The notes below the pieces were generated by a model. That model had not been told where the DNA came from. It ran no database searches and saw nothing but the letters and a program-made list of their open reading frames with translations. A stretch of 64,000 bases of DNA from a virus. The translations under genes and the position numbers were made by a program. Where the stretch lies: the IMG/VR virus record IMGVR_UViG_3300036804_000165, positions 1 to 64,000 of that record; one strand, given 5' to 3'. Within the stretch, counting starts at the first letter, position 1. Each line of letters starts with the position of its first letter. Positions 6,999 through 14,793 of this stretch are shown here, piece by piece.

Positions 6999-7204
6999 CA
7001 GACGCAATGAGCGACAGAGCCATGAAGCTGCTGATCCGCAACATCTGTAAGGCGGCGCTTGATGACGCCAAGGGTGATTTCGCGCATCAGCGCCAACGGA
7101 TCGAAACATCCTTCGTCGATGACCGCACGATCCAGATCAAGTTGTTTGGTCCCGGCAACCCGCCACCGTCTTACCTGACCGTCACGGTAAAAGGGTCGAT
7201 TTGA
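6995..7204 (+). CDS. Unknown small protein, 69 aa
   Basis: 69 residues, starting within the stop of the previous gene (ATGA). N-terminal helix (RAMKLLIRNICKAALDDAKG), then two beta-like stretches. No recognised family. Internal cassette gene without its own CAGAGGACACC. Confidence 0.65.
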   Translation: MTDAMSDRAMKLLIRNICKAALDDAKGDFAHQRQRIETSFVDDRTIQIKLFGPGNPPPSYLTVTVKGSI

Positions 7205-7212
7205 ACCATTGA

Positions 7213-7295
7213 CGACAGCGGCGCCCGAGCCGTTCGGGGCCGCTCTCGCCTTGGGTTCATCCCCGAGGACTACCGAAACCTTTTCAGAGGACACC
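7213..7295 (+). promoter_or_regulatory. Hairpin/SD leader module 16
   Basis: CGACAGCGGC with GCCGCTCTCG (7213-7248), enclosing GCCCGA/TCGGG. TCAGAGGACACC (7284-7295). Duplicate of module 15 in which two adjacent stem pairs have changed on both strands of the stem. Confidence 0.85.
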
Positions 7296-7300
7296 TACAG

Positions 7301-8185
7301 ATGAAAAAACCAGCGGCTCGAAAGACCGTCGAGCAACTGAAATCAGCGGTATGGCCGGATCGGGCAACGGCGCTGGCCGATCTCAAACCGGCCGGTCTGT
7401 CGGCGCGCGGTGCGGACTACGAACTGCGCGAATATAAGACCGGATCGTGGCAGTTAATGCCGCTGACCGACGAGGTCTCGCGTGAGGAGCGCGTGGTGCA
7501 GGCGCTGCGCAAGCAGCCCGGCCAGCCGCCACGCGGGACGGCGAAAGTCATCGTCGAGGCCAAGGCACCCGCCAAGGCCAAGGCGAAGGCCCCGGCCAAG
7601 GCGCCCGCTAAGGCACCGCCAGAGGCTCCGACCAAAACCCCGGCGGAAGCCCCTGCGGCGGCCCCGGTCAAGGCGCCCAACGGCGAGGCCAAGCCCACGA
7701 TCGCCCCGCCGGACCCGGCGCCGGTCGCGACGCTGCAAGAACTGTTCTCGCCGATGCCGGAAGCCAACGCGCCGTACGAGATCGTCATCGCCGAGGGATC
7801 ACCGGCTTTCCCCCGCCATACCGCGCATACCACGGCGATCGATATCTCGCGGAAGCTGAAAGCCCCGGTGCTGGTGCGCAGCGAGGGTTTCGAGATCAAC
7901 CGCGTCTATGACTGGGCGGCGATCGAGAAGGCCCGCAAGGCGTCCCGCGTGCCGGGCAAGCGAGGCGGTCGGCAGGCGGGCGGCGAGAGCAAGTTTGCCC
8001 GCGCCGCGCGTCTGCTGTTCCGCCCCGAAGGCGCCACCGCCGCCGAACTGGAGGTCGAATGCGGCTGGACGCGCGTGGGCCAGCGGCACGTCAACCGCGC
8101 ATCGAAGTTCAACGCCAACGCCCGGATCACCATCCTGGGCGACAAGCACTGGCGCCTCGAAGCGCCCAAGCCGACCAAAGCATGA
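7301..8185 (+). CDS. Histone-H1-like linker protein with winged-helix end
   Basis: 294 residues. N-terminal domain of about 85 residues; a Lys/Ala/Pro-rich linker (about 87-150) of AKAPAKAKAK-type repeats resembling bacterial histone H1-like tails; then a C-terminal domain (about 220-290) that reads as a winged helix (ARLLFRPEGATAAELEVECG, followed by a predicted recognition helix). It resembles DUF3489-type proteins. Probably DNA-binding, perhaps a nucleoid-like or regulatory protein. Largest gene of the first half of the array. Single-gene cassette. Confidence 0.7.
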   Translation: MKKPAARKTVEQLKSAVWPDRATALADLKPAGLSARGADYELREYKTGSWQLMPLTDEVSREERVVQALRKQPGQPPRGTAKVIVEAKAPAKAKAKAPAKAPAKAPPEAPTKTPAEAPAAAPVKAPNGEAKPTIAPPDPAPVATLQELFSPMPEANAPYEIVIAEGSPAFPRHTAHTTAIDISRKLKAPVLVRSEGFEINRVYDWAAIEKARKASRVPGKRGGRQAGGESKFARAARLLFRPEGATAAELEVECGWTRVGQRHVNRASKFNANARITILGDKHWRLEAPKPTKA

Positions 8186-8190
8186 CTTGA

Positions 8191-8266
8191 CTGATGCACC
8201 ACCCGGACTTCGGGGGGCGGGCGGTGCATCAGCCTGATCATGCCGATCAGGACTTCAGAGGACACC
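8191..8266 (+). promoter_or_regulatory. Hairpin/SD leader module 17
   Basis: Perfect 10-bp stem CTGATGCACC (8191-8200) with GGTGCATCAG (8223-8232). Perfect second stem CCTGATC/GATCAGG (8233-8251). TCAGAGGACACC (8255-8266). Stem sequence differs from the typical copy but the pairing is kept. Confidence 0.85.
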
Positions 8267-8270
8267 GACA

Positions 8271-8627
8271 ATGAGCGAAATTATTCTGACCGACCCGATC
8301 GGTCTGCGCGAGGCGATTGCCTTCGCGGAGGCCAACGGCTGCCTCGATCAACTCGGCTTCGGCCTAATCCGGCTGCTCCAAACATTGACCGTCGGTATGA
8401 CCAAAGACGACGAGCGCACAGCCGAGCTTGGCAGCGACTTCGCCCCTTACAGTCAGCGATTTTGCGTTTGGGACGGCGCGCGTCAGCAATCCAACGTGGT
8501 GCTCGCCGGCGGCTGGATTTACGACGGGCCGAGCGCACCGGGCGATGGCTCGTTCCCATCGCTGTCGGTCAATCTCGCGCGCCTGATGGGCAATGCGCCG
8601 ACGCACTCATGGAATGTCCACACATGA
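8271..8627 (+). CDS. Unknown phage protein, 118 aa
   Basis: 118 residues. Helical first half (GLREAIAFAEANGCLDQLGF), mixed second half ending near HSWNVHT. No catalytic motif recognised. ATG four bases after the leader. Overlaps the following zinc-ribbon gene by ATGA, which suggests a joint role or coupled translation. Confidence 0.65.
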   Translation: MSEIILTDPIGLREAIAFAEANGCLDQLGFGLIRLLQTLTVGMTKDDERTAELGSDFAPYSQRFCVWDGARQQSNVVLAGGWIYDGPSAPGDGSFPSLSVNLARLMGNAPTHSWNVHT

Positions 8628-8836
8628 GCGCCCAACCGATGCACCCCTCCATCACCCTTGAGCGGGTGATGGAGGCGGTCGAGCGGCACAACACCACGCT
8701 CGACAACCCCGGCTTCTGCCTCGCCTGCGGGGAAGAGGCGGACGGCGTCGAACCCGACGCGCGGCGGCTTGAGTGCGAAGCCTGCGGCGAGAGCCGGGTC
8801 TACGGCGCCGACGAACTGCTGATAATGATGGCTTGA
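8624..8836 (+). CDS. Zinc-ribbon small protein, 70 aa
   Basis: 70 residues. Two CxxCG knuckles, CLACG and CEACG, separated by about 17 residues make a clear zinc ribbon. The stretch around it (NPGFCLACG..CEACGESRVYGADELL) is a common small phage protein of unknown function. Start overlaps the previous stop (ATGA). A 16-bp hairpin follows at 8839. Confidence 0.75.
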   Translation: MSAQPMHPSITLERVMEAVERHNTTLDNPGFCLACGEEADGVEPDARRLECEACGESRVYGADELLIMMA

Positions 8837-8838
8837 CG

Positions 8839-8875
8839 GAATGGCCCGCATGTCGGAATGACATGTGGGCTATTC
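8839..8875 (+). terminator. Large hairpin without U-tract
   Basis: GAATGGCCCGCATGTC (8839-8854) pairs with GACATGTGGGCTATTC (8860-8875), with two G-U type positions and a 5-base loop. It takes the place of a leader module but no CAGAGGACACC follows. Tail is not U-rich, so it may be a processing or stability element rather than a terminator. Confidence 0.5.
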
Positions 8876-8904
8876 GCACAACATTGCGCCAAAAGCGACG
8901 CCTC

Positions 8905-9114
8905 ATGCTCATCGGCTATGTCATCCATACCGGCTTCGACGGCCTCTCGGTGCTCAGCGAGCACGATACCTGGGTCGATCCCAGCGCCGCCAACGTCCTG
9001 ATGTTCGCCAGCTATGCCCTGGCCTCGGCGTGGCTGCTGTCGCATCATCGCCAATCACAGGTACTGGCCGGCACGTTGCCGACCGTTTCGCGACGCGACG
9101 ATTTGCCCTCCTAA
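8905..9114 (+). CDS. Small membrane-associated protein, 69 aa
   Basis: 69 residues from ATG 8905. An in-frame ATG at 8863 lies inside the hairpin at 8839-8875 and is less likely. A hydrophobic stretch at about 29-47 (AANVLMFASYALASAWLLS) may span the membrane. Unusual in the array because no CAGAGGACACC precedes it. Function unknown; the start is uncertain. Confidence 0.45.
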   Translation: MLIGYVIHTGFDGLSVLSEHDTWVDPSAANVLMFASYALASAWLLSHHRQSQVLAGTLPTVSRRDDLPS

Positions 9115-9120
9115 CCCATA

Positions 9121-9179
9121 CCGAAACAGCGCCCGCTGCTTCGGCCTGGGGATTAGGCCCTGGGGTAACAGAGGACACC
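9121..9179 (+). promoter_or_regulatory. Hairpin/SD leader module 18
   Basis: Compact hairpin CCGAAACAGCG with CGCTGCTTCGG (9121-9144), second hairpin GGCCT..AGGCC (9143-9159), CAGAGGACACC (9169-9179). Confidence 0.8.
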
Positions 9180-9183
9180 ACCA

Positions 9184-9810
9184 ATGAGCAAACCAGCCAA
9201 AAAGCGTCTCCCGCCGCGCTGGGCGGAGCAGCTTCGCTACGACATGGTTTTCGCCGAGGACGCCATCACCACCAAAGGCGAACTTCCCCCGGTGTTCGTT
9301 CTGCACAACCCAGATCGCAGCGTCACGCCGTTCGTGGTGCCGCTGCGTGATGCCGCGCACAAGCGCCGGGTCTACCAGTTCCTCGCCCTGACACTCCTCG
9401 CCAGCGGCGCGGTGGGCTTCACGATGATGACCGAGGCGTGGATGCGCGATGAGTTAGCCGAGCCCGGCGAAAGCGCGGAGGCGGCGATGGCGCGGGTCGA
9501 GCGCGACGGGCCGATGCCCAGCCAGGTATCGAACCGCAAAGAGATCGTCAGCATCGTCATGGTCTATCGCGACGACGCAGACGAGCGCCAGACCAGCGGC
9601 GTGATCGGCGAGATCGTGCGCGCCGACGATGCCTCGGTCGCCGCTATCAAGTGGGAGGTGAACGCGGAAACGAGCGCCGCTGGCGCGATGGTCGACATCA
9701 TGCCGGTCATCGCGCCAGACCCCCGCCATCGCGCGGCCGCGGCGCGGCTGCTGATCGAGATCGGACCGACGATCATGCAAGTGCTCGGCATCGTCGAGGT
9801 GGCGGTATGA
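9184..9810 (+). CDS. Unknown phage protein, 208 aa
   Basis: 208 residues. Basic start, then a region with a hydrophobic helix near 65-85 (VYQFLALTLLASGAVGFTMM), followed by alternating strands and helices (IVSIVMVYRDDADERQTSGV). No named family. Overlaps the next gene by ATGA. First gene of a two-gene cassette. Confidence 0.65.
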   Translation: MSKPAKKRLPPRWAEQLRYDMVFAEDAITTKGELPPVFVLHNPDRSVTPFVVPLRDAAHKRRVYQFLALTLLASGAVGFTMMTEAWMRDELAEPGESAEAAMARVERDGPMPSQVSNRKEIVSIVMVYRDDADERQTSGVIGEIVRADDASVAAIKWEVNAETSAAGAMVDIMPVIAPDPRHRAAAARLLIEIGPTIMQVLGIVEVAV

Positions 9811-10121
9811 GCCAGACCATCGCCGATATCCACTTCTCGATGCAGATCGAGGATGATCTGGTCGTGCTGACCGACCACGGCTCCGGTTATTCGATCACCA
9901 ACGGCGCCGAACTGGTGATCGCAGAACTGGCGCTGCTGCTGGGCGCCGATTTCGCCCGCTTCCGCGTGATCTACCGCGACACCGAGCAGGACTGGGACGG
10001 CATCGCTCATCACGGTGATCGTTTCATCCGCTTCGTGCCGCTGCGCACCCGTGACCGGCACGTTGCCGTTGACCTCGCCAAACGCGGTGTCGACGCCAAA
10101 GGCGATCCCTGGAAGAAATGA
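9807..10121 (+). CDS. Unknown phage protein, 104 aa
   Basis: 104 residues, coupled to the previous gene by ATGA overlap. Acidic, mixed alpha/beta, with a hydrophobic helix in the middle (LVIAELALLLGADFARF). The C-terminus is basic and ends KK. No recognised motif. Confidence 0.65.
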   Translation: MSQTIADIHFSMQIEDDLVVLTDHGSGYSITNGAELVIAELALLLGADFARFRVIYRDTEQDWDGIAHHGDRFIRFVPLRTRDRHVAVDLAKRGVDAKGDPWKK

Positions 10122-10133
10122 CCGAACCGCTGA

Positions 10134-10210
10134 CGACAGCAGCCACCCAGCGCGCGGTGGCTGCTATCGCCTGGGTTCGCCCCGGGGCATGACCTTTTTC
10201 AGAGGACACC
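10134..10210 (+). promoter_or_regulatory. Hairpin/SD leader module 19
   Basis: CGACAGCAGCCACC with GGTGGCTGCTATCG (10134-10169). TCAGAGGACACC (10199-10210). Confidence 0.8.
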
Positions 10211-10214
10211 AAAG

Positions 10215-10634
10215 ATGAAAATCACCTTCAACCGCGTCGGTGTGGAGCGTCTGCTCGCGCACACCAAGGCGGCCAAGGACCACAAAAAGACCTACGCCGA
10301 AGAGGCTGACGGCAAAAAGTGTGTCGGGCCTGCGCTGTGGCTGGTCGGCGATGACGGCGTCTACTTGATGAGCAACGGCAAGCCCGCGCTCAAGCCCGAG
10401 GAGGGCGACGGCCACTTCGTCGTCTATGCCGATCAGATCAACCCCAAGACGATGGCCTTCGACGACTGGTGGGCCGCGAAAAACACCGCGTTCGGGGGTG
10501 ACGACGGGGTCGATGGCATCGCCGCCGGCGAGATCGAACAGGCGCTGGCGGCCGCCCCCGGCAAGCCGTTGACGCTGGACCTGACGCCAAAGGCGATCAC
10601 CCTGCACGTCGCCGCACCGAAGCGGAAGCATTGA
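10215..10634 (+). CDS. DUF3085-like protein
   Basis: 139 residues. The core GPALWLVGDDGVYLMSNG with preceding basic helix (LLAHTKAAKDHKKTY) fits the DUF3085 family, found in alphaproteobacterial plasmids and phages; function unknown. Compact single domain without cysteine cluster or signal. ATG four bases after the leader; single-gene cassette. The family call is from memory of the pattern. Confidence 0.7.
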   Translation: MKITFNRVGVERLLAHTKAAKDHKKTYAEEADGKKCVGPALWLVGDDGVYLMSNGKPALKPEEGDGHFVVYADQINPKTMAFDDWWAAKNTAFGGDDGVDGIAAGEIEQALAAAPGKPLTLDLTPKAITLHVAAPKRKH

Positions 10635-10723
10635 CCGAGGCCGCCCGTCGATTTGCGCATGTGCGCAAATGTGCAAATACGGGCGGCATCGGCCTGGGCT
10701 TCCCCAGGGCTTTCAGAGGACAC
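10635..10723 (+). promoter_or_regulatory. Hairpin/SD leader module 20
   Basis: CCGAGGCCGCCCG with CGGGCGGCATCGG (10635-10692). The loop itself holds a near-perfect palindrome (10651-10670, TTTGCGC/GCGCAAA). CCTGGgcttccCCAGG (10693-10708), TCAGAGGACAC (10713-10723). Confidence 0.8.
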
Positions 10724-10727
10724 AAAC

Positions 10728-11735
10728 ATGCAACAACCCCAAGCCTACCGAACCGCCAGCGGCCCGGTGCTGGGCATCGAAGCCTCGCTGCGTGACATCC
10801 GAGAATGGCGGCCCACCGTCACGCAAATCCGCGAGCCGATCCTGACCTTCATGGTCGTCGGCACATCGATGTTCGCCGCCGACATGCCGCCGCTGGCGCG
10901 TGCCTTCGCGCCGACGCAAGACGATGTCGAAGGCATCGCCGAACTGACCGAGGTAGCGGTGCGGGCCGGGCGGCTGATCGATTTCGGCGCCTGGACCAAT
11001 GACGTCATCAAGTACGGCGGCAACCGTGGCGGCCCGCTCTACTCGCGCGACGTCATCGGTCATCCGTTCCGCGATCCGTATGTGTTCTTCCATACCTGGG
11101 AGGACGCATCGGCGGCCTATCTGGTCAACCCGCTGGAGCCGGAGCGGACCGGCGGCGATGTCGAGTGCATCGAACTGCAACCGATCGAGATCAAAGGCAA
11201 TCGGGCGCTGATGATCGGCGATCGGGCGGTGCTCACCCCGGACGCCAGCAACTTCGCGGGATGGTCGAAATACCATTGCCGATCGATGCCGTCGCTGTGG
11301 CGGTATCTGCCGGGCGCCGAGGCGATCAACACCGGCGGCAAGCCTGAAAACGCCGCAGCGGGCAACGTGCTCGACCCGCTGATGACCGCGCTCTTGATCC
11401 TGTCCACCAGGGGCATCGCGCGCGAAACCGTTGCCGCGCCGGACAAGCTGCAGAAGGCCCGCCGCAAGAACGGCAAGCCGCTGATCCCACCCTATCAACG
11501 GGTGGACTCGGCGCCCTACGTCACGGCGATCCAGAATCGCGCGGCACGGGGGCGCGCGCCGTCACAAGGCGGCACGCACGCTTCGCCGGTCATGCATCTG
11601 CGCATGGGTCATGTGCGGACTTATGCGTCGGGCGTGCAGACGTTCGTGCGCGACGCCATCGTCAACGCCAGCGAGGCAACCCGCGCCGCCTTCACGATCG
11701 GACGCAGTCACTACACGGTCAAACAAAAAGTCTGA
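10728..11735 (+). CDS. Conserved phage protein, 335 aa
   Basis: 335 residues, the largest gene of the left array. The last third (KLQKARRKNGKPLIPPYQRV, later SPVMHLRMGHVRTY) matches the C-terminal pattern of a phage protein family that I remember as common and uncharacterised. The first two thirds have no motif I can name. No signal or membrane segment. ATG four bases after the leader. Single-gene cassette. Confidence 0.7.
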   Translation: MQQPQAYRTASGPVLGIEASLRDIREWRPTVTQIREPILTFMVVGTSMFAADMPPLARAFAPTQDDVEGIAELTEVAVRAGRLIDFGAWTNDVIKYGGNRGGPLYSRDVIGHPFRDPYVFFHTWEDASAAYLVNPLEPERTGGDVECIELQPIEIKGNRALMIGDRAVLTPDASNFAGWSKYHCRSMPSLWRYLPGAEAINTGGKPENAAAGNVLDPLMTALLILSTRGIARETVAAPDKLQKARRKNGKPLIPPYQRVDSAPYVTAIQNRAARGRAPSQGGTHASPVMHLRMGHVRTYASGVQTFVRDAIVNASEATRAAFTIGRSHYTVKQKV

Positions 11736-11743
11736 CCGCAGAC

Positions 11744-11808
11744 GGCAGTCGCATGGGCCCGCGCTCATGCGGCTGCCGCCTGGGATCGGCCCAGGACTCA
11801 GAGGACAC
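11744..11808 (+). promoter_or_regulatory. Hairpin/SD leader module 21
   Basis: GGCAGTCGCATG with CATGCGGCTGCC (11744-11777), CCTGGGatcggCCCAGG (11779-11795), TCAGAGGACAC (11798-11808) followed by a longer gap to the ATG. Confidence 0.8.
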
Positions 11809-11816
11809 AACCAAGA

Positions 11817-12272
11817 ATGAAGATTATGCTCGCCGAAGCCGTGACCCTGGACATCAGGCCAGGGGTGCGACTGTCGATTGAGGCCGATGGCTCGGTGCTG
11901 CTCGAACCCGAGGCGCCGCCGGGGGAGCCAGAGCCTCCGACAGTGGCGAAGCCCAAGGTGCTCCGATCGCGTCCGATCACCCGCCGCGCCTCGGGGGCGA
12001 TATTCACCGGCACCATCGAGAATGATTTGCTGGTGAAGCTCGCGCAGGAGTCGGATCGCTGGGTCGGCTTCGGCGACGTGGTGAAACTCCTCTACCCCGA
12101 GGTGCCATTGCGAGCCAACGGCAAGCCGACACAGGACTACGAGAACCTCCGTATCGCCCTGCGCCGGCTGCTCAAGCTCGGTGAGGTCGAGCAGCGCTCC
12201 ACCGGGGCAGGGAACGCCTCCGGGCGCGGCTTGAAGGCGCAATACCGCATCGTCAAGAAGCCCGTGTCATGA
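11817..12272 (+). CDS. Winged-helix-like protein, 151 aa
   Basis: 151 residues. N-terminal part (1-60) is acidic and Pro-rich. Residues about 65-150 look like a winged helix: a helix (NDLLVKLAQESDRW), a second (GFGDVVKLLYPE), a recognition helix (YENLRIALRRLLKLGEVEQR) and a wing ending in AQYRIVKK. DNA binding is likely but inferred. Single-gene cassette. Confidence 0.65.
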   Translation: MKIMLAEAVTLDIRPGVRLSIEADGSVLLEPEAPPGEPEPPTVAKPKVLRSRPITRRASGAIFTGTIENDLLVKLAQESDRWVGFGDVVKLLYPEVPLRANGKPTQDYENLRIALRRLLKLGEVEQRSTGAGNASGRGLKAQYRIVKKPVS

Positions 12273-12299
12273 TCGAGCGCGCGTATGCTCAGCCATTGA

Positions 12300-12368
12300 C
12301 CGAACCCGCGACACGTCGAGCGTGTCGCAGGCTCGGCCTGGGGCTGGTCCCAGGGTTTCAGAGGACAC
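12300..12368 (+). promoter_or_regulatory. Hairpin/SD leader module 22
   Basis: CCGA..CCGCGACAC with GTGTCGC.GG.TCGG (12300-12336), CCTGGGgctggtCCCAGG (12337-12354), TCAGAGGACAC (12358-12368). Confidence 0.8.
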
Positions 12369-12373
12369 AGACA

Positions 12374-12673
12374 ATGCCAAACATAAGCGATTTCGAGGAT
12401 GCCTTCGCCTTGGCGCGGGCGTATCCCGACACCTTCGAGGCGGTGCCCGCAGCCGAGACCGCGAGGCTCATGGCGGGCGACTGCGTCAAGGTCTGCCGCA
12501 ACGACGAGCGATTCTGGGTGCTGATCCACACCAACGCGGACGGCCGGATCAGCGGCGAGGTCAACAACGAGCTGGTCGATCCGCGCAACGCCGACATACC
12601 GTGTGGGACCATCGTCGGCCTGGAATACCGCCATGTCTACCAGACCTACCGGACGCCCAAGGAGCGGCGCTGA
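12374..12673 (+). CDS. Unknown phage protein, 99 aa
   Basis: 99 residues. Middle part (GDCVKVCRNDERFWVLIHTNADGRISGEV) looks like a small beta barrel, reminiscent of proteins that bind a partner at ribosomes or DNA; no family named. The next gene starts on its stop (TGATG), so the three genes to 13514 are one cassette. Confidence 0.65.
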   Translation: MPNISDFEDAFALARAYPDTFEAVPAAETARLMAGDCVKVCRNDERFWVLIHTNADGRISGEVNNELVDPRNADIPCGTIVGLEYRHVYQTYRTPKERR

Positions 12674-13341
12674 TGGACAAGCTCACGCCGGAACAGATGT
12701 TTCCGAAGAGCCTGGGACTGATCCGCGCGGCCCTGTCGCAGGCCGAGCGGCTGGCGATCCCGCTGCCCAAGCAGTTGCGCACCCGCCCACGCGACGCACG
12801 GGGCTATCCGATCCCGTTCATCGTGGTGATCGACCGCCGCCGGCAGCCGCAGTTCACCATCAACGACAGCACCCGTGTCACCGCCTGCCGCACCCGCTCG
12901 CTCTGCGGCATCTGCGGCAAGCGGCTGGACAAAGACCTGTGGTTCGTCGGCGGCGCGCGCTGCTTCCTGCACCCGCGTGGCGCGTTCGTCGATCCGCCGA
13001 GCCATTACGCGTGCGCCGAATACGCGCTGCGGGTCTGCCCGTTCCTCGCGGCACCCAGCTACGCCAAGCGGATCGACGACCGCAAGCTGCCGCCGGGCGG
13101 GTTGCCCGATGGCATGGCGCTCGGCCGCGTGGACTTCATGCCGCCCGCGCAGCCCGAACGCTTCGGCCTCGGCAGCACGCGCGCCTATCGCTGGGTGTCG
13201 CACGACAGGGACGGGGTCTACGTGGTCGACGCCTGGGACTATGTCGAATGGTGGAAGACCGGCGAGCCGGTCAACGCGCCGGACGGACTGCCGGCGGATC
13301 AGCCGATGCTGCGCAACTGGCGGGGAGGCAACGGCGCATGA
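12673..13341 (+). CDS. Cysteine-rich conserved hypothetical, 222 aa
   Basis: 222 residues. CGICGKRLDKDLWFVGG followed by HYACAEYALRVCPFL (Cys, His and Cys spaced as in a metal site) is the hallmark of a widespread uncharacterised family of phages and actinobacterial or alphaproteobacterial mobile DNA, probably zinc-binding. Function is unknown. Start TGATG-coupled with the previous gene and stop ATGA-coupled with the next. Confidence 0.7.
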   Translation: MDKLTPEQMFPKSLGLIRAALSQAERLAIPLPKQLRTRPRDARGYPIPFIVVIDRRRQPQFTINDSTRVTACRTRSLCGICGKRLDKDLWFVGGARCFLHPRGAFVDPPSHYACAEYALRVCPFLAAPSYAKRIDDRKLPPGGLPDGMALGRVDFMPPAQPERFGLGSTRAYRWVSHDRDGVYVVDAWDYVEWWKTGEPVNAPDGLPADQPMLRNWRGGNGA

Positions 13342-13514
13342 GCGAGGGGGAAAAACTGGCACGCGCGGTGCTGCTGTTTTTCCGTGGCGGCCACTGGTCG
13401 GCCTGCGACCGCGAGGTCTGGCAGGCGCTGACCGGCTCGGAGGACGCGACGACGCGGGCGTTGTGCGATCTGGCGCGGCGGGTGCAGGCCGCCGAGGCAG
13501 CGATCCCGCGCTGA
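13338..13514 (+). CDS. Unknown small protein, 58 aa
   Basis: 58 residues, starting inside the previous stop (ATGA). Two short helices with a WSACDREVWQAL stretch. No family recognised. Last gene of a three-gene cassette, followed at once by module 23. Confidence 0.6.
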   Translation: MSEGEKLARAVLLFFRGGHWSACDREVWQALTGSEDATTRALCDLARRVQAAEAAIPR

Positions 13515-13522
13515 CGATGATG

Positions 13523-13591
13523 GACCGAGGCAGCACCAGGCACCCCCTGGCTGCTGTCTCGGCCTGGGATCGTCCCAGGAATGGAGGACAC
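13523..13591 (+). promoter_or_regulatory. Hairpin/SD leader module 23, variant motif
   Basis: CCGAGGCAGC with GCTGTCTCGG (13523-13561), inner CCAGG/CTGG pairing, perfect CCTGGGatcgtCCCAGG (13562-13578), then GGAGGACACC (13582-13591) directly against the ATG. Confidence 0.8.
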
Positions 13592-13592
13592 C

Positions 13593-14192
13593 ATGAGCGA
13601 TGAACACCAAACTATCCAGCACACGGTGCTCTACGACGCCGCGGCGCGGGCGAACTCGACGCGGGTCTGCGGCGATTGCCAACTGTGCTGCAAGCTCGTG
13701 CCGGTCAGTTCGATCGGCAAGCCGGCGAACACGCGCTGTCGTCACCAGCGCGTCGGCAAGGGCTGTCTGGTCTATCATCAGGCCGGGATGCCGCCCGAGT
13801 GCGACCTGTGGTCATGCAAGTGGCTGCTGGGGGGCGAGACGGCGGACCTGCAACGCCCCGATCGCGTGCATTATGTCATCGACATGATGCCCGACATGAT
13901 CGGCGCGATCCCGCCGGGGAGCAGCGAGCGTCACGACGTCATGGTCACCCAGGTCTGGCTCGATCCGGCGTTTCCGTTGGCGCATCGCGATCCCGGCCTG
14001 CGCGGCTATGCCGAGCAGATCGCCGCGCGCGATCAAATGCCGATCCTGGTCCGCATCGGCTCGTCGGAGGCGTTCCTGCTGGTCGCGCCATCCTTGGCGA
14101 GTGACGGCCAATGGCACGAGCAATCCATCAACCGCCAGCCCGAGCAGCCCAAGCACGGGATGATGTTTCTCGACCGGATGATGGGAGAATGA
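13593..14192 (+). CDS. YkgJ-like cysteine-cluster protein
   Basis: 199 residues. CGDCQLCCKLVPV near residue 26 is the CxxCxxCC signature of the YkgJ family, followed by further cysteines (RCRHQRVGKGC, PECDLWSCKW). Such clusters bind zinc or iron; the enzyme activity is not known. Start at 13593 is favoured over the in-frame ATG twelve bases upstream because the SD-like GGAGGACACC ends at it. First of four overlapping genes to 15053. Confidence 0.75.
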   Translation: MSDEHQTIQHTVLYDAAARANSTRVCGDCQLCCKLVPVSSIGKPANTRCRHQRVGKGCLVYHQAGMPPECDLWSCKWLLGGETADLQRPDRVHYVIDMMPDMIGAIPPGSSERHDVMVTQVWLDPAFPLAHRDPGLRGYAEQIAARDQMPILVRIGSSEAFLLVAPSLASDGQWHEQSINRQPEQPKHGMMFLDRMMGE

Positions 14193-14422
14193 CCATGGGC
14201 GAGCCAAATTGGCACGACGATCCCGACGTGCAGGCGTACGGGCAGATGATGCAGGCCGCGCTGGTGATGGGGCGCGTCAAGCTCGGCGCGGACAAGGCGC
14301 TGTCCGTGGCGCTCGCCACGATCGCCGAGGAAATGGAGCGTCATCTCGGGCGGCAGACCGTCGCGTGGGTGCTACGCACCTTCGCCGAGGGGCTGGCGAG
14401 CGGGCGGGGAGGCGAGCCATGA
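14189..14422 (+). CDS. Unknown helical protein, 77 aa
   Basis: 77 residues, ATGA-coupled to the YkgJ-like gene. Helical, with long Ala/Leu/Met-rich helices (MMQAALVMGRVKLGADKAL and AEEMERHLGRQTVAWVL). No motif named. Ends ATGA-overlapping the next gene. Confidence 0.65.
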   Translation: MTMGEPNWHDDPDVQAYGQMMQAALVMGRVKLGADKALSVALATIAEEMERHLGRQTVAWVLRTFAEGLASGRGGEP

Positions 14423-14793
14423 CGCGCCGGTACGGCCTGCGGCACTACATCCTCGACGAGGCCGACAACCCGGTGGAACTGCCGATGCCCGAGGGGGTGC
14501 CGCTGCTCGACGCGCTCGCCGCGGTGATCAAGCCGCACGCCCAGTGGATCGCCGATAACGAGGCCCGGATGCGGGTCGCCGAGGATTTTATCGACGATGT
14601 GCGTGTCTCGACGGTGTTTCTCAGTGTCGGGATCAGCTTCGGCGAGCCGCCGGACATGTTCGAGACCATGCTGTTCAAGCCGGGGCAGGAGGCGTTCCTG
14701 TTCGGCCGCTGCGCCACCTGGAACGAGGCCAAGGGGCTGCACGACTTCGCGGTGGCGATGGTGAAGAACGGAGAACTGCCATGGCAATCGTGA
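14419..14793 (+). CDS. Unknown phage protein, 124 aa
   Basis: 124 residues, coupled at both ends. Mixed alpha/beta; the second half (STVFLSVGISFGEPPDMFET and KGLHDFAVAMVKNGE) looks like a compact domain. Family not recognised. Overlaps the following gene by 13 bases. Confidence 0.65.
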   Translation: MTRRYGLRHYILDEADNPVELPMPEGVPLLDALAAVIKPHAQWIADNEARMRVAEDFIDDVRVSTVFLSVGISFGEPPDMFETMLFKPGQEAFLFGRCATWNEAKGLHDFAVAMVKNGELPWQS

